Assembly (NCBI GenBank): GCA_002501855.1
Contig: DAOM01000167.1
Location: 1 to 5,513 of the forward strand
Direction of reading: 5' to 3'
DNA: 5,513 bases
Source: Candidatus Nitrosopolaris nunavutensis
GTDB taxonomy: Archaea; Thermoproteota; Nitrososphaeria; Nitrososphaerales; Nitrososphaeraceae
Below, one piece after another: positions 1 to 4,764 of this stretch. The position numbers and the translations under genes were made by a program. Every line of letters starts with the position of its first letter. The stretch's first letter is position 1. The notes below the pieces were generated by a model. The model saw only the letters and a program-made list of their open reading frames with translations, had not been told where the DNA came from and did not search any database.

Positions 1-2
1 CT

Positions 3-416
3 GAAATAGATGCAATCATTGCAGTTAAACAGATTGGCGCGGCAGGACTCTGGAAGGACATACTGCATATGCTTCAATCCAAAGAAATTGCACCGGAAGG
101 TGGATACGATCTAACTGATCTTGTGACGTTTCCAGCAAACGAAGTGTTGTATCGACCGGGAATAAGTGACTTTTTTTCACAGCTCAATTTGTATACAGAT
201 GAAATAACAGAACAGGAGAAGGAAGACATACAGGAAGATCTTGCAGCTGTCACAGAACTACCAGAAATTCGACCTAAGAATGATGAGATAGATCAAAGAC
301 TCAGCCGTAGAGTGGCAGAAGACGAAGGTATACGCCACGTTGAGGAAGTACTTACAGAACTGCGCGAATATCTTCAGGAACGACGGCGACGAGGAATGAG
401 TAATAATGCCAACTGA
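3..416 (+). CDS. 3' end of an unrecognised charged protein (5' end outside window)
   Basis: The reading frame is open from the first full codon at base 3 to the TGA at 414-416, so the gene begins upstream of the window. An internal ATG at 69 exists but has no clear SD, and the frame continues upstream through a plausible sequence (EIDAIIAVKQIGAAGLWKDI), so I treat this as a partial gene. About 137 residues are visible. The C-terminal half is strongly charged and predicted helical: Glu-rich stretches are followed by a terminal segment with several consecutive arginines (ERRRRG), which suggests coiled coil or nucleic-acid/protein contacts. I see no signal peptide, membrane segment or catalytic motif and do not recognise the family. 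It overlaps the next ORF by 11 bases, so the two are probably co-transcribed. Confidence is high that it is coding; function is unknown. Confidence 0.75.
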   Translation, partial: EIDAIIAVKQIGAAGLWKDILHMLQSKEIAPEGGYDLTDLVTFPANEVLYRPGISDFFSQLNLYTDEITEQEKEDIQEDLAAVTELPEIRPKNDEIDQRLSRRVAEDEGIRHVEEVLTELREYLQERRRRGMSNNAN

Positions 417-552
417 CGCCTACGTTTCTGATAATGGACAAAGACAGACAGTGAAAATGATATTCTACAGATTTGCTAGTGTCGGCGCGATCGAACGGAC
501 GATAGCAAATTATTTGATACTTCAAAAAATTTGTGAAGAGTGGAAGGGATGA
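406..552 (+). CDS. Small overlapping ORF, 48 residues, hypothetical
   Basis: The ATG at 406 opens a 48-codon frame ending at the TGA at 550-552 (protein begins MPTDAYVSDNGQRQTVKMIF). It starts inside the last codons of the preceding gene, overlapping by 11 bases. A GAGG at 391-394 lies about 11 bases upstream and could act as a weak SD; translational coupling to the upstream gene is likely. The sequence reads as an ordinary small soluble protein (hydrophobic and charged residues alternating, one cysteine, helical C-terminal half ending EEWKG). No domain is recognisable. It fills a stretch that would otherwise be an empty gap in a densely packed array, which is the main support. It could also be a chance ORF. 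Confidence 0.45.
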   Translation: MPTDAYVSDNGQRQTVKMIFYRFASVGAIERTIANYLILQKICEEWKG

Positions 553-618
553 ATTCGGCGTATGATTATCAAACTTAGTTCCTTAGTATCATTATTCTTC
601 TCAAGTCCATTACAACAA

Positions 619-753
619 ATGGTAAAACAGATAACAATTTCTGTACCTGAAAAACAATTCAAGCTAATCGAAACACAAAGAGGGCTAGTCTCTAGAAGTA
701 AATTTTGTCAGCACTTGCTTCAAGCGTCACTAGCAAAGGGAGACAGTAAGTAA
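619..753 (+). CDS. Ribbon-helix-helix (CopG/Arc-type) DNA-binding protein, 44 residues
   Basis: From the ATG at 619 the protein shows the RHH layout. A short beta strand with alternating polar and hydrophobic residues (KQITISVP, residues 3-10) is followed by helix A (about 11-21), a turn (RGLVSRS, 21-27) and helix B (KFCQHLLQASL, about 28-38). RHH proteins dimerise, pair their strands and insert them in the DNA major groove; most are autorepressors or regulators of plasmid, viral or toxin-antitoxin genes. The frame also extends to an ATG at 562, but that would add a hydrophobic stretch resembling a signal peptide in front of a complete RHH domain, which is unlikely for a DNA-binding protein; I prefer 619. 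No strong SD precedes either start. There is no toxin gene next to it. Confidence 0.75.
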   Translation: MVKQITISVPEKQFKLIETQRGLVSRSKFCQHLLQASLAKGDSK

Positions 754-831
754 TTGAATCGCATAGAACGACATAAACCGTGTTCAAAATCTGCAAGGGC
801 ACACGAACGGAAAAGGTGCTAACCCCTCGCT

Positions 832-1128
832 TTGACTGCGTCTGCCAGCTATGATCCATCTACAACAAATGTAAGGAGACCTGAGGACACAGTGCAGAGA
901 TGTAGGATATCAGCCAGCATAACCGAAACACTTCATAAGAAGTTTCTGATCAAATATGAGAATAACCTAGTTAAGATAATCGAAGAGAATCCTGGCGTTA
1001 GTTACGGCGAGCTTGTGCAATTATCCGTACTTAGCCCGACAACAATATGGAAGATGCTGGCTAGACTAAGGAAGGAAGGCAAGATAGAGTCCGTTCCGGT
1101 CATAGGTAGGAAGGCTAAGGGCTGGTGA
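832..1128 (+). CDS. Winged-helix (MarR/ArsR-like) DNA-binding protein, TTG start
   Basis: This 98-residue protein has a clear winged helix-turn-helix in its C-terminal half. A helix (NNLVKIIEENPG, residues 44-55) is followed by the HTH (about 57-80: SYGELVQLSVLSPTTIWKML) and a wing-like segment (KEGKIESVPVIGRK, 81-94). The recognition helix contains the SPTTIWKMLARLRKEG pattern common in archaeal single-domain regulators. The N-terminal 25 residues are polar and look disordered. The start is TTG at 832: an in-frame stop lies just upstream at 820-822 and no in-frame ATG precedes the domain; AAGGTG at 813-818 may be a loosely spaced SD. It lies downstream of the RHH gene and 20 bases before the CxxC gene on the same strand. 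No effector-binding domain is present, so it probably acts as a constitutive DNA-binding switch or an architectural factor. Confidence 0.75.
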   Translation: MTASASYDPSTTNVRRPEDTVQRCRISASITETLHKKFLIKYENNLVKIIEENPGVSYGELVQLSVLSPTTIWKMLARLRKEGKIESVPVIGRKAKGW

Positions 1129-1148
1129 CTATCTGAGGAGGTCAAGGT

Positions 1149-1325
1149 ATGACCACCTGTGAAGTATGTACTATTCTCCGGGAAAATAGTAACAAGTGGT
1201 TTTGTAGTGACTGTTTAGCTGACCAAACACCCAAGATATACCCATGCCAGGTATGTAACGGGCAATATTCAGCTTCTAGTCTATGTTTGATATGCAAAGA
1301 ATGTTGTAGTGAGGGGTTCTCCTAA
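1149..1325 (+). CDS. Small protein with repeated CxxC motifs (double zinc-ribbon-like), 58 residues
   Basis: The ATG at 1149 is preceded by GAGGAGG at 1135-1141, a strong SD at good spacing, and the frame ends at the TAA at 1323-1325. The 58-residue protein contains CxxC pairs at C4/C7, C19/C22, C33/C36 and C46/C49, with extra cysteines at 52 and 53. Four regularly spaced pairs suggest two zinc-binding ribbons of about 20 and 18 residues (C4-C22 and C33-C49). Such mini-ribbons mediate nucleic-acid or protein contacts; no specific family is recognised. It follows the winged-helix gene by 20 bases and is probably co-transcribed with it. It is below the usual gene-caller length, but the SD plus cysteine spacing make it convincing. 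Confidence 0.75.
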   Translation: MTTCEVCTILRENSNKWFCSDCLADQTPKIYPCQVCNGQYSASSLCLICKECCSEGFS

Positions 1326-1407
1326 CTATGTCCTTCATCGTTGCGAGTGAACGAGCAACCACCATATCCACTGGAATCCCAAAAAGAAACCAAAAAGAAA
1401 TGTATTC

Positions 1408-1420
1408 GTTAATTATTAAC
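1408..1420. promoter_or_regulatory. Odd palindrome GTTAATTATTAAC, candidate operator
   Basis: A 13-base palindrome with a single central base lies upstream of the RHH gene at 1576. Its 11-base core TTAATTATTAA recurs as the exact reverse complement at 1484-1494, 75 bases centre to centre. Paired symmetric sites upstream of an RHH gene fit autoregulation. The region is AT-rich, so chance occurrence is a real alternative. Confidence 0.3.
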
Positions 1421-1482
1421 CCGATAATTATAGAAGATTTCTCCATAGACTCCACTCTCAAAACCCGTATAATAATAACACA

Positions 1483-1525
1483 ATTAATAATTAATTTATT
1501 TATTTATTATTATTATTCATTAAAG
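1483..1525 (+). promoter_or_regulatory. AT-rich promoter region with second palindrome, upstream of the RHH operon
   Basis: Bases 1483-1495 form ATTAATAATTAAT, a palindrome sharing its 11-base core with the site at 1408-1420. It runs into repeated TTTATTTATT/ATTATTATT sequence to about 1518. This is the most AT-rich stretch of the window and contains several TATA-like hexamers, so it is the best candidate promoter for the gene run starting at 1576. It would give a leader of a few tens of bases that includes the SD at 1561-1566. The stretch from 1326 to 1575 holds no convincing gene. Confidence 0.45.
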
Positions 1526-1575
1526 GAAAGTTATTGCTATTGCTGGTTGCTTGCTTCATTGGAGGTAGGAAGAAA

Positions 1576-1971
1576 GTGGTAGGGAAGCATATAGTAGCTA
1601 CTTTCTCCTACCCTAGAGACAAGCAGGAATTGATGGATAAGGTAGATAGACTGATACGTTTTGATATCAAAGACAAATCGTTTAGTCAGTATGTGGTTGA
1701 GCTAATAGAACGTGATATCAACAGAATAGAAGGTCTACCTGAGCCGGCGAAGCTGGCGAAGGGCACAGTTCCACTGGTAACAGCTTGTAAGGCTGAATTA
1801 GATGAGTTTCTATCGGAGCTTTCTATTGATGAATTGGCAGGAATGATGGGAGCCGGTCATACTATTAACAAATTGGCAGAGACGTATTGGAAGCAGAAGA
1901 AGTTCCCAAGTAAGAAGAAACCAACATTTGCTGAGCAACTTGTTGCAGGAGATATGGGTAATGGTTCCTAG
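1576..1971 (+). CDS. RHH-type DNA-binding protein with C-terminal extension, 131 residues, GTG start
   Basis: The chosen start is GTG at 1576, because GGAGGT at 1561-1566 lies at ideal SD spacing; the longer frame from a TTG at 1534 would add an unlikely hydrophobic leader and swallow the SD. Residues about 5-50 resemble an RHH domain: strand HIVATFSYP (5-13), helix A (about 15-29), then KSFSQYVVELIERDINR (34-50) as helix B, with the serine-rich turn typical of the fold. The C-terminal 80 residues are unrecognised; they include two short helical stretches (ELDEFLSELSIDELAGMM and INKLAETYWKQKK) and a lysine-rich segment, perhaps for oligomerisation or a partner. It is first in a run of five closely packed genes and overlaps the next by 11 bases, so it may regulate that operon. 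RHH assignment is moderately confident. Confidence 0.7.
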   Translation: MVGKHIVATFSYPRDKQELMDKVDRLIRFDIKDKSFSQYVVELIERDINRIEGLPEPAKLAKGTVPLVTACKAELDEFLSELSIDELAGMMGAGHTINKLAETYWKQKKFPSKKKPTFAEQLVAGDMGNGS

Positions 1972-2182
1972 AGACATAGAAAAACACCTAAGCCGACGTA
2001 AACAACGTCAAAAGGAGAAGGAATTCTTGCAGTCAAATATGGAAAGAGCTAGGATATATCTACATCAAAACAAGCAGCTAGAGGAATTAGAAAAGGAAAT
2101 CCTTCGATATGAGCCGGATTTGAATAGGGTCCATGCCATTCTATATGGTAATTGGAGTGTTAAACAGGAGATTCATAGATAG
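1961..2182 (+). CDS. Charged helical (coiled-coil-like) protein, 73 residues, hypothetical
   Basis: The ATG at 1961 follows GGAG at 1948-1951 with suitable spacing, giving 73 residues. A longer frame from a TTG at 1928 lacks such support. The start overlaps the end of the RHH gene by 11 bases, indicating coupled translation. Nearly the whole protein is predicted helix rich in Lys, Arg, Glu and Gln: a basic N-terminal part (HLSRRKQRQKEKEF) followed by a heptad-like region (LHQNKQLEELEKEILRYEP) that suggests a short coiled coil. A more hydrophobic C-terminus follows (HAILYGNWSV). No family is recognised. A role as a dimeric partner or nucleic-acid-binding accessory for the neighbouring regulator is possible but is only inference. 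Confidence 0.65.
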   Translation: MVPRDIEKHLSRRKQRQKEKEFLQSNMERARIYLHQNKQLEELEKEILRYEPDLNRVHAILYGNWSVKQEIHR

Positions 2183-2184
2183 AT

Positions 2185-2406
2185 ATGCACAGCGAACAAA
2201 TCTGTGATAACTGCAAGTCCAAAGATACTCCATTAGAGCCAATATACATTATCCCTGATAATGAGGACTCTTTGGAGGAAATAATGGATAGGGAAGAGGA
2301 GGGGCAGTTGTACCTATGTGAGCCATGTATGGCTGATCTACGTGGTGAAGGAAATATAGCTGCAGTGATGCAGGACAGATTTAAGGAGCTGTCTCGGAGG
2401 CCATGA
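2185..2406 (+). CDS. Small acidic zinc-binding protein with two CxxC pairs, 73 residues
   Basis: The frame opens with ATG at 2185, two bases after the upstream stop, and ends at 2404-2406. The CxxC pairs at C7/C10 and C45/C48 would form one four-cysteine zinc site bracketing a 34-residue acidic insertion (several Asp/Glu, including DREEEG). The layout (ICDNC near the N-terminus, YLCEPCMADL later) resembles zinc ribbons of the knuckle type in small archaeal and viral proteins. GGAG at 2167-2170 is a rather distant SD, so translation may depend on reinitiation after the previous gene. The specific target is unknown; acidic charge argues against tight DNA binding and for a protein-protein role. 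Confidence 0.7.
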   Translation: MHSEQICDNCKSKDTPLEPIYIIPDNEDSLEEIMDREEEGQLYLCEPCMADLRGEGNIAAVMQDRFKELSRRP

Positions 2407-2580
2407 TTGAGTAGTCTTATTAGTGAAGAGCAGCCAATACCCAAGGTTAAACTTCATTGTTATTATTGTTCCAAATATGCATGCGATCTTGACAAATTCA
2501 TAAAACATCTAGACTGGCATCATTCCGTAGCTACTACAGCAAAAGATAACCGAGGAATAATCGAAGATGACGACGACTGA
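2407..2580 (+). CDS. Single C2H2 zinc-finger protein, 57 residues, TTG start
   Basis: The TTG at 2407 directly follows the preceding TGA, with CGGAGG at 2395-2400 as a strong, well-spaced SD. The frame ends at the TGA at 2578-2580. The protein contains C18-x2-C21-x12-H34-x3-H38, exactly the classical C2H2 spacing, with a further His at 39. A hydrophobic residue in the expected core position (F31) and the leucine before the second histidine pair fit the fold. The N-terminus is short and polar; the C-terminus ends in a run of acidic residues. Single C2H2 fingers occur in archaeal viral and plasmid proteins, where they bind DNA or proteins. It is too short for ordinary gene callers and has a non-ATG start, so it is easily missed. 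It overlaps the next gene by 14 bases. Confidence 0.75.
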   Translation: MSSLISEEQPIPKVKLHCYYCSKYACDLDKFIKHLDWHHSVATTAKDNRGIIEDDDD

Positions 2581-2764
2581 ACGTGAACCCGGTTCTTTTT
2601 GTGGTAGTTGCAATCACAATTTACAATATCATAGCAATAACCAATGTGAGTGCAGATTCTTCAACAACAGCAAGTGTACCTGCATGGAGACTACCATCCG
2701 CTTAAGGGATTATTCCGGTCTTAGAGGATTATGCTCAGAAGTTAAGAGCGGAAAGGCTACATGA
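2567..2764 (+). CDS. Cys/His-rich small protein (putative zinc-binding), 65 residues
   Basis: The ATG at 2567 lies inside the last codons of the C2H2 gene (14-base overlap), with GAGGA at 2552-2556 as SD. The N-terminal 40 residues hold C12xxC15, H17, H22, C27xC29 and C37xC39, enough ligands for one or two zinc ions. The pattern C-x2-C-x-H-x4-H followed by C-x-C resembles small Cys/His modules of unknown function. Another cysteine lies at 56. The C-terminal third has basic residues (IRLRD, VKSGK). It is the last clearly intact gene of the run. Function is unknown; a nucleic-acid- or protein-binding role is inferred only from zinc-ligand content. Confidence 0.65.
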   Translation: MTTTEREPGSFCGSCNHNLQYHSNNQCECRFFNNSKCTCMETTIRLRDYSGLRGLCSEVKSGKAT

Positions 2765-2786
2765 TGGGAGCAGGGGATATTAATCA

Positions 2787-2894
2787 ATGGCTAAAATCCA
2801 ACTATATAACATAGAATTCGCTGTTAGAGGTTCAAAAAGTGATTTGCTTCCGACACCAAAAGATCCTAATGATAGAAGACGGGACTGGCACTAA
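2787..2894 (+). CDS. Very short ORF, 35 residues, possibly a remnant
   Basis: The ATG at 2787, with GGGGA at 2773-2777 as possible SD, opens a 35-codon frame (starts MAKIQLYNIEFAVRGSK, ends RRRDWH). It begins 22 bases after the last intact gene on the same strand and is basic at its C-terminus. It has no recognisable domain and overlaps another short frame carrying a CxxC motif (2869-2934). It may be a real micro-protein, or the remains of a gene lost where the small-gene array ends. Confidence 0.3.
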   Translation: MAKIQLYNIEFAVRGSKSDLLPTPKDPNDRRRDWH

Positions 2895-2955
2895 GGATTT
2901 TCGATGTCTGATTTGTTCGTTCCAGGGTATATGAAGCTCTAAGTGCTCCATCCCC

Positions 2956-2961
2956 TTTTTT
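2956..2961 (+). terminator. Oligo-T run, possible archaeal terminator
   Basis: Six T residues follow CCCC about 60 bases after the last short ORF of the + strand array. Archaeal termination often occurs at oligo-T runs without a hairpin. This is the first such run after the array; nothing else supports it. Confidence 0.25.
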
Positions 2962-2976
2962 ATACAGAATTACGAT

Positions 2977-2989
2977 TACATTATCAATC
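2977..2989 (+). repeat. 13-base direct repeat, copy 1 (TACATTATCAATC)
   Basis: This exact 13-mer recurs at 3506-3518, 529 bases downstream in the same orientation, between the left Q element and the SIR2 promoter. Exact 13-base matches within a few hundred bases are uncommon by chance but not decisive in AT-rich DNA. Confidence 0.4.
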
Positions 2990-2998
2990 AAGGAAGTT

Positions 2999-3027
2999 TG
3001 ATAGCATTTGGGTCTTATGATAGCATT
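2999..3027 (+). repeat. Two TGATAGCATT direct repeats, 19-base period
   Basis: TGATAGCATT occurs at 2999-3008 and again at 3018-3027. Close direct repeats can be protein-binding sites or small duplications. Only two copies exist, so this is not an iteron array. Confidence 0.4.
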
Positions 3028-3042
3028 CATAAAAATGGACAC

Positions 3043-3065
3043 CAGTGCACTATACTGCACTAAAA
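3043..3065 (+). repeat. P element, left copy (near-palindromic 23-mer)
   Basis: The sequence is 20/23 identical to 4886-4908 on the other side of the SIR2 gene, in the same orientation. Bases 3044-3061 are an imperfect palindrome: 6-base arms AGTGCA and TGCACT around a centre CTATAC, with a single mismatched pair. The symmetric core with TATA in the middle suggests a binding site for a dimeric protein or a recombination core. Confidence 0.5.
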
Positions 3066-3244
3066 CAAGCATACGATTACGATCGGTTTAGTAGTTTTTA
3101 AGAATAAGAAAAGCGGTGCTGGGAGGTAATTAGAAGCAGTTAATTGATATAAACCTAAGGATTTCACGAGGGAATTAGATACTAATTGAACTATTGAACA
3201 CGATTATGAAATCCTCCTCTCGGCAACTATAACATATCACTTCT

Positions 3245-3309
3245 GAATCCCCTTGCCTGTATAATAACCGAATCTGATTTTTAAACAATTGGGAGGGCAA
3301 GGGCTATTC
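3245..3309. repeat. Long-loop inverted repeat (CCCTTGCC / GGCAAGGG)
   Basis: Perfect 8-base arms at 3250-3257 and 3296-3303 are extended by GAAT (3245-3248) and ATTC (3306-3309) after a small internal mismatch. The 38-base loop is AT-rich. If transcribed, this would be a moderately stable stem; as DNA it could be a pair of binding sites. No transcript is evident. Confidence 0.35.
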
Positions 3310-3448
3310 AAAATACGAAAATTTGAGCGAGATAGACCAGATAACCATTTAGAATCATTCAAACTTAAGAAGTAATAATGGTTGTTGAATAGCAGATTTG
3401 CAATACATGGTTATTTCTGAATGTTTATAGAACTCGAAATTATGGTCG

Positions 3449-3492
3449 TTTACATTAAATTACATTAAATTCTTCAGGAACTAATTCTGAGC
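3449..3492 (+). repeat. Q element, left copy (about 44 bases)
   Basis: It begins TTTACATTAAATT and ends TAATTCTGAGC, matching 4765-4811 at both ends with a diverged middle and a 3-base length difference. The last 16 bases match at 15 positions. Within this copy ACATTAAATT is repeated in tandem at 3452-3461 and 3462-3471. It lies 130 bases before the SIR2 start codon. Confidence 0.6.
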
Positions 3493-3505
3493 GAGGTACA
3501 TAAAA

Positions 3506-3518
3506 TACATTATCAATC
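3506..3518 (+). repeat. 13-base direct repeat, copy 2 (TACATTATCAATC)
   Basis: This is the second exact copy of the 13-mer at 2977-2989. It lies 13 bases after the left Q element and about 24 bases before the TATA-like sequence of the SIR2 gene, so it could be a regulatory site or a rearrangement scar. Confidence 0.4.
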
Positions 3519-3541
3519 GACCCTCACTAAACAGATTGATG

Positions 3542-3552
3542 TATATTTAAAA
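3542..3552 (+). promoter_or_regulatory. TATA-like box upstream of SIR2 gene (TATATTTAAAA)
   Basis: This is a strong archaeal TATA-type sequence. It would place transcription start near 3572-3575 and give a leader of about 50 bases. No SD lies before the SIR2 ATG, so the TTTAAA at 3591-3596, which suits a leaderless transcript, is a competing promoter. Confidence 0.4.
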
Positions 3553-3584
3553 GCCTAGAACTTATGTTTCGTCCACCAAAACTC

Positions 3585-3602
3585 ACAATCTTTAAAGATT
3601 GT
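3585..3602. promoter_or_regulatory. Perfect 18-base palindrome overlapping the SIR2 promoter (candidate operator)
   Basis: ACAATCTTTAAAGATTGT equals its own reverse complement over all 18 bases. Its centre is TTTAAA, a TATA-like box 27-28 bases before the ATG at 3622, which is where the TATA box of a leaderless archaeal transcript should be. A dimeric regulator bound here would block TBP access. The regulator is unknown; the small RHH and winged-helix proteins in the window are candidates by proximity only. Confidence 0.6.
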
Positions 3603-3621
3603 AATTTTCTTTCTACACGCT

Positions 3622-4746
3622 ATGCCAGTGTTGACAGGAGATGTCTCATTTTTCTTTGGAGCAGGAGCTTCAAAGCCCTTTGGAAATCCAACTATGAAGG
3701 AAATGACAGTAGATTTCAAAGAAGAGTTAAAAACGGCTACACAACAAGAGCAGCGGGTATATGATGAGATCGTTAAGCTACTAGAACAGGATCTCGGTTC
3801 CGTAGACATTGAAGCAGTTTTCTCAGTAATTGATGGCTTAAAACAGTACAGCGTGGACAATTTCGGAGAGCTTGCTATCTACTCGTGCAGGAAGATTTGT
3901 GAAAAATCATTTTTTAGTAAAAATCTTGACGATAGCTTTACAGATACACTTACTCAACTTGAGACAAAACTTAAGCGATTTATTAGAAAATCGTGCATGC
4001 TAAAGGATAAATTCAGTAACAAGCGTAAGGAGGTATACTCACACTTCTTTAACAGTTTAGCAGATGCAAGCGGAGATGCCCCAGCTAACTCGAGGGATTT
4101 GAAGGTAAAATATAGTTACTCTTGGACTTTATTCACCACTAACTATGATAATAATCTAGAGACCTTTTGGAGAGAGGATGTAATAGGCGTAACTCTGGAC
4201 ACATGCTTTAATGGCAATGGTTGTCTATATCCAGACTTCTTTCTGCGTTGTGCTGGAAATACGGTTTGTAATGGACCTGGTGGCAAACTCCGTCTAGTCA
4301 AACTTCATGGCTCAACATCATGGTTAAAAGAGAAAGACACTGAGTGTATAAAGGAAAAAGAATATCACCTAGATTTTGCTACTGAAATTGGAAAAGGCTC
4401 AAAATATGATAAAGATATGGTTATCTATCCACTAATACAAAAGCAATTGTATGTGGAACCTTATATACAAATGTTCTATAATTTGAACAAGGACTTGGAA
4501 AACAAACGAATATGGATTGTTATATGCTACTCGTTTAGAGATCCAGTGATACGAAATATTTTCACCACAAACTTTGATAAAGGCAGCAACAAAAGAATGC
4601 TCCTCGTTATTCCAAATGCCGATGAAGTCATTAGTAAATACTTTTCAAATTATCATGATAGAATTATTCCGATAAATGAAAGGTTTGGAGAAGATGACTA
4701 TCAAACAATTAATCAGATAATTGCAAACCAAGCCTTCAAACGCTAA
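3622..4746 (+). CDS. Stand-alone SIR2-domain protein (probable NAD-consuming defence effector)
   Basis: The 374-residue protein has the hallmarks of the SIR2-like family. The glycine-rich NAD-binding loop is FFFGAGASKPFGNP (residues 10-23), TTNYD (172-176) carries the conserved Asn174, KLHGSTSW (227-234) carries the candidate catalytic His229, and YPLIQK...EP and CYSFRDPVI (302-310) form the C-terminal Rossmann elements. In studied prokaryotic relatives (ThsA, DSR, SIR2-HerA, SIR2-Argonaute systems) this fold degrades NAD+ during phage infection. Here there is no SLOG sensor, helicase, TIR or Argonaute partner: the domain fills the whole chain, and nothing recognisable follows within about 480 bases. 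A helical insert (about 30-160) separates the first two motifs. The ATG at 3622 is the only good start; no SD precedes it, favouring a leaderless mRNA. The usual Gly of GYSF is Cys302. Direct repeats flank the gene. NADase activity is inferred. Confidence 0.88.
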   Translation: MPVLTGDVSFFFGAGASKPFGNPTMKEMTVDFKEELKTATQQEQRVYDEIVKLLEQDLGSVDIEAVFSVIDGLKQYSVDNFGELAIYSCRKICEKSFFSKNLDDSFTDTLTQLETKLKRFIRKSCMLKDKFSNKRKEVYSHFFNSLADASGDAPANSRDLKVKYSYSWTLFTTNYDNNLETFWREDVIGVTLDTCFNGNGCLYPDFFLRCAGNTVCNGPGGKLRLVKLHGSTSWLKEKDTECIKEKEYHLDFATEIGKGSKYDKDMVIYPLIQKQLYVEPYIQMFYNLNKDLENKRIWIVICYSFRDPVIRNIFTTNFDKGSNKRMLLVIPNADEVISKYFSNYHDRIIPINERFGEDDYQTINQIIANQAFKR

Positions 4747-4764
4747 AGTTCTGTGTTGTTGCCA

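Larger units (their letters stand above)
2869..3063 (+). pseudogene. Possible broken zinc-finger gene with an in-frame stop
   Basis: From the ATG at 2869 a 21-codon frame ends at a TGA at 2932-2934, just after FRCLICSFQGI, which reads like the first half of a C2H2 finger. The same frame then stays open for 42 codons to the TAA at 3061-3063, including HKNGHQC near the end. This fits a decayed relative of the zinc proteins upstream. There is no SD, and an open stretch of this length in AT-rich DNA can arise by chance, so the call is tentative. Confidence 0.2.
2895..3621. other. Long AT-rich intergenic region without a convincing gene
   Basis: No intact protein-coding or RNA gene is supported here apart from the possible remnant at 2869-3063. 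The only longer frame, on the - strand at 2866-3072, has a random-looking composition and no SD. What the region does hold is a concentration of short repeats: a 10-base direct repeat (2999 and 3018), the P element (3043-3065), a long-loop inverted repeat (3245-3309), the Q element (3449-3492), a 13-base direct repeat (2977-2989 and 3506-3518) and the SIR2 promoter region with its palindrome. Confidence 0.6.

Noticed and set aside
562..618. N-terminal extension of the 44-residue RHH protein, resembling a signal peptide
   Set aside because: A secretion signal in front of a complete RHH domain makes no functional sense, and the ATG at 619 begins exactly where RHH proteins normally start.
619..1128. 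Toxin-antitoxin pair formed by the RHH and winged-helix genes
   Set aside because: RHH proteins are often antitoxins, but the neighbours show no toxin-like fold (no RelE, PIN or MazF motifs); both look like DNA-binding proteins.
1276..1461. 61-residue - strand ORF
   Set aside because: It overlaps the end of the CxxC gene antisense, lacks an SD and has no recognisable domain.
1328..1582. 84-residue + strand ORF starting just after the CxxC gene
   Set aside because: Its second half translates the AT-rich promoter repeats (runs of Ile and Tyr), and it covers the SD of the well-supported gene at 1576. It has no domain and only a weak, poorly spaced SD.
2160..2444. 94-residue - strand ORF
   Set aside because: It is antisense to two well-supported zinc-protein genes and is rich in Ser and Cys as expected of a shadow frame.
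2999..3027. Replication iterons
   Set aside because: There are only two copies of the 10-mer and no replication initiator gene is nearby.
2866..3072. 68-residue - strand ORF
   Set aside because: It has no SD or domain, and its start lies next to the P repeat. It is probably chance in a region with few stops on both strands.
3555..3860. 101-residue - strand and 66-residue + strand ORFs overlapping the SIR2 start
   Set aside because: Both are shadows of the SIR2 gene, whose motifs begin at residue 10 in the correct frame.
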